Assembly: GCA_007128515.1 (NCBI GenBank)
Contig: SKXI01000391.1
Coordinates: forward strand, 1-9,279
From: Halococcaceae archaeon
GTDB lineage: Archaea > Halobacteriota > Halobacteria > Halobacteriales > Halalkalicoccaceae
Reading direction: 5' to 3'
DNA length: 9,279 bases
Below, piece after piece: positions 5,720 to 9,279 of the stretch (its first letter is position 1; each line of letters opens with the position of its first letter). The position numbers and the translations under genes were made by a program. The notes beneath the pieces were generated by a model that was not told where the DNA came from, did not search any database, and worked only from the letters and a program-made list of their open reading frames with translations.

Positions 5720-6100
5720 ATGAAGCGCGTCATCAGCACGGACGATGCCCCGTCGGCGGTGGGGGCGTACAGCCAGGCGGCGACGAACGGCGACCTGCTC
5801 TTCACCGCGGGCCAGATCCCGCTCACCCCCGACGGAGAGCTACTGGACGACGAGCCGATCGCCGACCAGACGAGACGGTCGCTCGAGAACGTCCGGGCGA
5901 TCCTCGCCGCGGAGGGCCTCGGGATGGACGACGTGTTGAAGGTGACCGTCTACCTCGCCGACATCGGGGACTTCGAGGAGATGAACGAGGTCTACGCCGA
6001 GTTCTTCGACGACGAGCCGCCGGCGCGGAGCGCGTTCGAGGTCGGGGCGCTCCCGAAGGGGGCGGGCGTCGAGGTCGAGGCCATCGCGAGCATGGAGTAG
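5720..6100 (+). CDS. ridA: RidA: 2-iminobutanoate/2-iminopropanoate deaminase
   Basis: 126-residue RidA/YjgF/UK114 protein, the usual length for this trimeric enzyme. Visible hallmarks are GAYSQA (15-20, with Tyr17), FTAGQIPLTPDG (28-39), QTRRSLENVRAIL (50-62), VTVYLADIGDF (75-85) and PARSAFEVGALPKGAGVEVEAIA (from 101), which includes Arg103, the carboxylate-binding arginine (Arg105 in E. coli numbering), and Glu120. RidA speeds hydrolysis of the reactive enamine/imine released by threonine ammonia-lyase, protecting other PLP enzymes. Its position directly after ilvA agrees with that role. The two are separated by 127 bases carrying a long hairpin and a weak TATA-like element, so they may be partly independent. 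The stop TAG abuts the ATG of the following membrane microprotein. Confidence 0.95.
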   Translation: MKRVISTDDAPSAVGAYSQAATNGDLLFTAGQIPLTPDGELLDDEPIADQTRRSLENVRAILAAEGLGMDDVLKVTVYLADIGDFEEMNEVYAEFFDDEPPARSAFEVGALPKGAGVEVEAIASME

Positions 6101-6286
6101 ATGGAGCCGCGGCTGAAGGCGAGCCTGCTCTGGGGGGCGGTCGCTGCGCTCTCGTTTCTGGTTCTGACCGGCGGGTACCAACTCGTCACCGGGTCGTCGG
6201 TGGGCGTCGAACTCAGAATCGGGGTGGCGGGAGTAGTAGCACTCTGTGCGGTCGGTGTGACCTATCTCCTCGACGGCTACCTCTGA
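6101..6286 (+). CDS. Two-helix membrane microprotein following ridA
   Basis: 61 residues with two clear hydrophobic helices (about 8-28 and 39-57), a short positively charged N-terminus (MEPRLK) and a GTGSS-like polar turn between them; both ends are predicted on the cytoplasmic side. Its ATG follows the ridA TAG with no gap, and a GGAG (6094-6097) lies just before the stop, so translation is probably coupled. It resembles the short two-helix membrane proteins common in haloarchaea that have no assigned function. Its last ten bases overlap the end of the convergent gene 6277-6528. The function is unknown; a link to RidA is inferred only from adjacency. Confidence 0.75.
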   Translation: MEPRLKASLLWGAVAALSFLVLTGGYQLVTGSSVGVELRIGVAGVVALCAVGVTYLLDGYL

Positions 6287-6528
6287 TCGGACGTGCTCGA
6301 CCCGAGGCGGAGTTCGGCGTCGGTCACCGTCTCGACGAGGTCGCCCTCGACGACGATGGCGTCGTCGTCGGTCCTGCCCCGTCCGATGGCCGAGAGCAGG
6401 GCGTCGGTGATCCCGGCTTCGGGGTTGACGAACGCCGTGTTCTCCTCGACCGAGGTCACGATACCGATCGTCTGGCCGTCGGCGTCGACGAGGACCTTCC
6501 CCTCGTCCTCAGCGCTCAGTGATGCCAT
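6277..6528 (-). CDS. Small PRC-barrel-like protein
   Basis: 83 acidic residues reading ASLSAEDEGKVLVDADG then QTIGIVTSVEENTAFVNPE, a pattern of short strands (the 'GK-VVD-DG--IG-V--V' type) typical of PRC-barrel-like haloarchaeal proteins, followed by GITDALLSAIG and DLVETVTDAELRL. PRC barrels are small beta-barrels often involved in RNA processing or protein docking; the role here is not known. ATG 6528 is preferred since the conserved region begins right after it; ATG 6537 would add three residues (MRP) and is also possible. A CTAAAC TATA-like element (minus strand, 6552-6557) lies about 27 nt upstream, which fits a leaderless start. The gene is divergent from tRNA-Ser and overlaps the membrane microprotein tail to tail by ten bases. 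Confidence 0.75.
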   Translation of the reverse strand: MASLSAEDEGKVLVDADGQTIGIVTSVEENTAFVNPEAGITDALLSAIGRGRTDDDAIVVEGDLVETVTDAELRLGSSTSDQR

Positions 6529-6582
6529 CGGTCTCATTACTCCTCGCCCTCGTTTAGCTCCACCGTTCTCGTGAAGGAACAC

Positions 6583-6590
6583 ACTTAACT
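6583..6590 (+). promoter_or_regulatory. TATA-like element of tRNA-Ser
   Basis: ACTTAACT lies about 30 nt before the first base of the tRNA, the usual distance for an archaeal tRNA promoter. It may also serve the divergent PRC-barrel-like gene. Confidence 0.45.
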
Positions 6591-6616
6591 CCGCCTCACG
6601 ACTACCCTCACCCCGA

Positions 6617-6698
6617 GCCGGGATGGCCGAATGGTAAAGCGCACGCCTGGAAAGCGTGTTCCCGTATGGGATTCTGGGTTCGAATCCCAGTCCCGGCG
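6617..6698 (+). tRNA. tRNA-Ser (anticodon GGA)
   Basis: 82-nt class II tRNA. Acceptor stem GCCGGGA (6617-6623) pairs with TCCCGGC (6691-6697) and is followed by discriminator G 6698. Anticodon stem CACGC (6642-6646) pairs with GCGTG (6654-6658) around the loop CTGGAAA, with anticodon GGA at 6649-6651 (reads UCC and UCU serine codons). A long variable arm with CCC/GGG pairing (6661-6670), as in serine tRNAs, and a T-stem CTGGG/CCCAG around TTCGAAT complete it. There is no intron, and CCA is not encoded. Confidence 0.97.
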
Positions 6699-6723
6699 TC
6701 CTCATCGATTTCGAGCTTCGAGC

Positions 6724-6739
6724 GCCCGCGCCAGCGGGC
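6724..6739. repeat. GC-rich hairpin downstream of tRNA-Ser
   Basis: GCCCGC (6724-6729), a GCCA loop, and GCGGGC (6734-6739) lie 25 nt after the tRNA. It could mark the 3' trailer; no T-run follows. Nothing else is supported in 6699-6837. Confidence 0.4.
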
Positions 6740-6837
6740 CCGGGAGACGGTGTCGAAAGATCGTTCCGGTCGTAGCTCGCGGGAAGAGAGTTGCGGCTGG
6801 CGAGAACGACGACCGCAGGAGTCGAGCCCGATACTGC

Positions 6838-7047
6838 CTATCGCGTCTCTTCGACGGGGACGTACGAGCCCCGCGTCGCGGAGAGCCAGCTCTCTTCGAG
6901 GTCACCTCTGGTCGCGTCGAAGACGACGACCTCGTCCGGTTCGAAGCCGCACCTGATCCCGATCCCACTCGGGTTGAACGTGTACCGAAGCGCGAACGTC
7001 GGCCAGTCCTCGACGGCTTGCTGCTGTTCCGATTGCCCTTCACTCAT
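6838..7047 (-). CDS. Small haloarchaeal protein, third gene of an overlapping operon
   Basis: 69 residues: a polar Gln/Glu-rich start (MSEGQSEQQQ), then a compact domain (YTFNPSGIGIR, then PDEVVVFDATRGD and WLSATRGSYVPVEE). The final 'W-SA--GSYV-V-E' pattern resembles very small haloarchaeal proteins known only as domains of unknown function; I recall a similar layout in the DUF7511 type, but this is from memory and uncertain. The start is well fixed: the perfect Shine-Dalgarno GGAGGT (7051-7056 on the minus strand) stands three bases before ATG 7047, unusual for this window. That ATG overlaps the end of the preceding 57-aa gene by eight bases, so the two are probably translated together. The function is unknown. 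Confidence 0.75.
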   Translation of the reverse strand: MSEGQSEQQQAVEDWPTFALRYTFNPSGIGIRCGFEPDEVVVFDATRGDLEESWLSATRGSYVPVEETR

Positions 7048-7213
7048 GCGACCTCCCCCCTGTTCGAAAGGAGCCCTCGACGCGGGAGAGGAACTCGATC
7101 GCCTCCTGTATGTACGCGAGGTCCTCCGCCGAGAGCCCCTCGTACTCGTGGGCGCCCGTCTCGAGGAGCGCGCGTGCGGCGGCGACGCGTTCGGGAAGCG
7201 TGAGTGATCCCAT
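7040..7213 (-). CDS. 57-aa helical protein, second gene of an overlapping operon
   Basis: 57 residues, almost wholly helical: LTLPERVAAARALLETGAHE, then EGLSAEDLAYIQEAIEFLSRVEG and a short polar tail. It could form two amphipathic helices suited to protein-protein contact. ATG 7213 overlaps by one base the TGA of the upstream 231-aa gene (TGATG), and its own stop overlaps the start of the 69-aa gene, the pattern of tightly coupled operon genes. The open frame continues far upstream, but that is the shadow of the 231-aa gene in another frame. I recognise no family; a partner or antitoxin-like accessory role for the larger protein is only a guess. Confidence 0.65.
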   Translation of the reverse strand: MGSLTLPERVAAARALLETGAHEYEGLSAEDLAYIQEAIEFLSRVEGSFRTGGRSHE

Positions 7214-7908
7214 CAGTCCCTCGTCTGGAGGATCTCGGCGTAGTACTCCGACATCACGTCGATCGCCTGGTTCCAGTGGCGCTCGGTGTGCATGTCGTGG
7301 AGTTCGACGCCGACGAGGTAGCGCGCGGCGATGTGGCCACAGCCGTCCGCCCCGAAGCCGTTCTTCTCGGGGTGGTCGGTGGCGCCGAGCGCGGCGTCGA
7401 TCTCGATGCGCTGGGCCTTCATCGTGGGCGTCCAGTAGTCGCCGCCCACCTTGTGTCGCTTCCATGCGAGCGTCGTGAGCCGGGCGTACTCCTCGGACAT
7501 CCCGACGATCCGCGCCCGGCGACGGAGCGGCCGTTCGACCGGCTCCCAGTCGGCGTCGGCGAGCCCCTCCACATCGACGACGTCCCGATCGTCGATGTAC
7601 GGGGCTTCGACCTCGTCTTTCGCCCAGAGCGAGTCGACGTAGGCGGTCGCCGCCTCGCGTGCCTCGTCCTCGGTGAGGTGCGGGAACTGGAGCCGGTCGA
7701 CCGCGAAGAACGCCTCGATCGAGCCGGTCCGATCGCGCTGGTCGTGCAGAACGAACCCCGCGCAGAGCTCCTCGGCCATCCGAGAGGGAAGCGACTCCGG
7801 CATCTCGGCCTGCCTCGTCGCCGTGCTCGCCGGCGTGTCTGGGTCGCTCATCGTCGAGGGTGGACCGCCCGTCGGATCGGGCCGACCGTGGTGTGTGTCG
7901 GACGTCAT
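7213..7908 (-). CDS. Uncharacterised 231-aa protein with Cys/His cluster, first gene of an operon
   Basis: 231 residues, soluble and acidic. Residues 1-40 are low-complexity and disordered-looking. A helical core follows (SRMAEELCAGFVLHDQRDR; LTEDEAREAATAYVDSLWA), then MSEEYARLTTLAWKRHKVGG and a C-terminal block with C190-G-H192 and H204-D-M-H207-E-R-H211 close together, which could hold a metal. I do not recognise the family; no known catalytic motif is complete. The first ATG (7908) is taken because a TATATATC-like element (minus strand, 7949-7956) would place the transcript start near 7927; an ATG at 7851, after the disordered part, is a real alternative. It heads the operon with the 57- and 69-aa genes and is divergent from the PAS-domain regulator at 8189. 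Confidence 0.75.
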   Translation of the reverse strand: MTSDTHHGRPDPTGGPPSTMSDPDTPASTATRQAEMPESLPSRMAEELCAGFVLHDQRDRTGSIEAFFAVDRLQFPHLTEDEAREAATAYVDSLWAKDEVEAPYIDDRDVVDVEGLADADWEPVERPLRRRARIVGMSEEYARLTTLAWKRHKVGGDYWTPTMKAQRIEIDAALGATDHPEKNGFGADGCGHIAARYLVGVELHDMHTERHWNQAIDVMSEYYAEILQTRD

Positions 7909-7948
7909 GACCTATTAATCTACCTCTAACACCAGTGATCCCGCAGTA

Positions 7949-7956
7949 CATATATC
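7949..7956 (-). promoter_or_regulatory. TATA box of the three-gene operon
   Basis: On the minus strand, GATATATG lies about 45 nt before ATG 7908, predicting a leader of about 20 nt. A second AT-rich element, ATTAATAGG (7912-7920, minus), is too near ATG 7908 but would suit a start at ATG 7851. Confidence 0.55.
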
Positions 7957-7987
7957 TGTGATGTAACAGGTGGGTGAGCCCCCTCCG

Positions 7988-8001
7988 TTACCGGTCGGTA
8001 A
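7988..8001. promoter_or_regulatory. 14-bp inverted repeat, likely operator in divergent promoter region
   Basis: TTACCG-GT-CGGTAA is a perfect inverted repeat with a two-base spacer. It lies midway between the divergent operon (start 7908) and PAS gene (start 8189). CCGTTAC (7985-7991) recurs as its reverse complement GTAACGG at 8082-8088, 91 bases away. Around it, CTCCGTT (7983-7989) can also pair with AACGGAG (8011-8017). The whole gap 7909-8188 is more AT-rich than the rest of the window and holds no supported gene. Confidence 0.5.
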
Positions 8002-8133
8002 TCGGGTGTAAACGGAGCAGGAGGGCTCTAACCTCGGTTTCCGTGCGCGTGCGCGAACAGAATATAGAGGGAGTGTCGGCCGTAACGGTGCGTTAATTCG
8101 CGTGTAAAAATGCAATGTTAGGTTACAGAAGAA

Positions 8134-8160
8134 CTATTACGGGGTGGTCGAAACACGACC
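8134..8160 (+). promoter_or_regulatory. TATA-like element and small stem before the PAS gene
   Basis: CTATTA (8134-8139) would start transcription near 8162, giving a leader of about 27 nt. Between them is an inverted repeat GGTCG-AAACA-CGACC (8146-8160), at or just before the start site, a possible operator. Confidence 0.4.
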
Positions 8161-8188
8161 GGAAACGGACCGGCGAGATCACGAACAC

Positions 8189-9279
8189 ATGACGAACCAC
8201 CTCCTCTACGTCGGAGCGGACCGGGCACACCTGTCGGGGCTGCTGACGGAGACCGACACGCTCCGTGTCACTGCCACGGTCGAGGACGCGATCCGGGTGT
8301 CCCCCGACGGCGAACCCGAGGTGATCGTCTGCGAGGAGGCGCCAGTGAGCCGACCGGACGCGCTCGAACGACTCCGCTCGTGTTTTCCCGCGGTGCCGAT
8401 CGTTCTCGTTACCGAGGGGACCGACGCGAGGGTGGCCGACGGGCGGATCGACCACGTCTGCGACCCCGAGGGGCTCGGCGACCTCCTCGGGTCGCTCGAG
8501 TCGACCTGGAAGGAACGACCGAACGGGGAGCGGAGCCCGATCCGCCCGTCGATGGGGTTCACCCGGGACGTCCTCGACCGCCTCCCGGACGTCTTCTTCA
8601 TCACCGATACGGACGGGAAGCTCGTCCACTGGAACGATCGGCTTTCGGAGGTGACCGGCTACACCGACGAGGAGATCTTGGCGCTCACGCCGATCGAGTT
8701 CTTCGCCGAGGAGGACAGAGCGACCGTCGAAGCTGCCGTCGAACGGGCCGTCGCGGAGGGCGAAGAGACCGTCGAGGCACGACTCCTGACGAGCGACGGC
8801 ACGACCATCGACTACGAGTTCACCGGATCGATCGCCGAGAGCGACGACTCGACGCGGTACATCTGTGGGGTCGGGCGGGACGTCTCCGACCGCCGACGAT
8901 CCGAACGCGTCCTGCGCGAGCGCGAGCAGGCGCTCTCGAACCTGGTCCGGAACCTCCCGGGGATCGCCCAGCGGTACCGCAACGAGCCGGAGATGCCGGT
9001 CGAGTTCACCAGCGAGGGCTGTCTCGAACTCACCGGCTACGCCCACGAGGCACTCGAATCCGGCGAGGTGACGTGGGGTGGGGATCTGGTTCACCCCGAC
9101 GACCGTGAGATGGTCAGGGAGGAGATCGTAACCGCGGTCGGGGACGGGGACCAGTACGGCGTCACCTACCGGATCGTCCCCGACAGCGGCGAGGTCCGGT
9201 GGGTGAGAGAACAGGGTCAGGGCGTCGAAGAGCCCGACGGGTCGGTTCCGTACATCGACAGCTACGTGACCGAGATCAC
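8189..9279 (+). CDS. PAS-domain sensor/regulator with degenerate N-terminal receiver-like domain (runs off right edge)
   Basis: 363 complete codons are visible. Residues 1 to about 105 resemble a response-regulator receiver: strand HLLYVGAD, strand EVIVCEEAP (44-52), strand VPIVLVTEG (69-77). Where the phosphorylated Asp should follow the third strand there is Glu49, so it is probably a pseudo-receiver. Residues about 121-231 are a PAS domain (DVFFITDTDGKLVHWNDRLSE, VTGYTDEE, then ICGVGRDVSDRRRSE). After a short linker helix a second PAS domain of the PAS_3 kind (about 248-362) has ELTGYAHE, VHPDDRE and VTYRIVPDSGEVRWV. Haloarchaeal proteins with this order usually continue into a histidine kinase or a bacterio-opsin-activator (GAF plus HTH_10) output; the window ends before that. 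ATG 8189 starts the receiver fold. It is divergent from the operon ending at 6838. Confidence 0.88.
   Translation, partial: MTNHLLYVGADRAHLSGLLTETDTLRVTATVEDAIRVSPDGEPEVIVCEEAPVSRPDALERLRSCFPAVPIVLVTEGTDARVADGRIDHVCDPEGLGDLLGSLESTWKERPNGERSPIRPSMGFTRDVLDRLPDVFFITDTDGKLVHWNDRLSEVTGYTDEEILALTPIEFFAEEDRATVEAAVERAVAEGEETVEARLLTSDGTTIDYEFTGSIAESDDSTRYICGVGRDVSDRRRSERVLREREQALSNLVRNLPGIAQRYRNEPEMPVEFTSEGCLELTGYAHEALESGEVTWGGDLVHPDDREMVREEIVTAVGDGDQYGVTYRIVPDSGEVRWVREQGQGVEEPDGSVPYIDSYVTEI

Noticed and set aside
7204..7929. 241-aa plus-strand open frame opposite the unknown operon
   Set aside because: It looks more protein-like than most shadows, so it was weighed. The minus strand has linked overlaps, a perfect Shine-Dalgarno at 7051-7056 and a TATA box, none of which the plus-strand frame has.
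7915..8115. 66-aa minus-strand open frame in the divergent promoter region
   Set aside because: Its composition is unlike the acidic proteins around it and it overlaps the promoter and operator elements of both flanking genes.
8123..9094. 323-aa minus-strand open frame
   Set aside because: Antisense to the PAS protein, whose domains are clear on the plus strand.
1..9279. CRISPR arrays, insertion sequences, integrase or attachment site at the tRNA gene
   Set aside because: No regularly spaced repeats, no transposase or integrase reading frame, and no second copy of the tRNA 3' end was seen within the window.

Overview
The window looks like chromosomal DNA from a halophilic archaeon (class Halobacteria). 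It is strongly GC-rich. The predicted proteins are rich in Asp and Glu and poor in Lys. Most genes are preceded by an archaeal TATA-like element about 28-35 nt before the start codon, with little or no leader and usually no Shine-Dalgarno sequence. The tRNA gene does not encode CCA. Genus and species cannot be fixed from the sequence alone. No insertion sequence, integrase, CRISPR array or rRNA was seen, so this reads as ordinary core and lineage-specific haloarchaeal gene content.

Left part (1-3638), stress-related genes and a membrane protein. A universal stress protein (USP) fragment runs off the left edge on the minus strand (1-66) and is divergent from a second USP (339-821) that lacks the usual nucleotide-binding motif. 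Then, on the minus strand, come a COG1926-type phosphoribosyltransferase (928-1560), which appears to be preceded by a 27-codon leaderless small ORF (1563-1646), and a polytopic membrane protein (1913-2956) built from two homologous halves. The membrane protein is divergent from a canonical ATP-binding-type USP (3216-3638) that has a clear TATA box.

Middle part (3757-6528), small-molecule metabolism. A gamma-glutamylcyclotransferase-like protein is followed by threonine ammonia-lyase with an ACT domain (4381-5592) and then RidA (5720-6100). The last two belong together: the lyase releases the reactive enamine/imine 2-iminobutanoate and RidA hydrolyses it to 2-oxobutanoate, the first committed step towards isoleucine. 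A 72-nt imperfect hairpin lies between them. RidA is followed with zero spacing by a two-helix membrane microprotein, whose end overlaps a convergent small PRC-barrel-like gene.

Right part (6617-9279). A tRNA-Ser(GGA) gene is followed by a tightly overlapping three-gene minus-strand operon (231, 57 and 69 aa). I cannot name any of its products with confidence; this is the most likely place for an undescribed function. An AT-richer divergent promoter region with a 14-bp inverted repeat separates it from a PAS-domain sensor/regulator that begins with a degenerate receiver-like domain and runs off the right edge.
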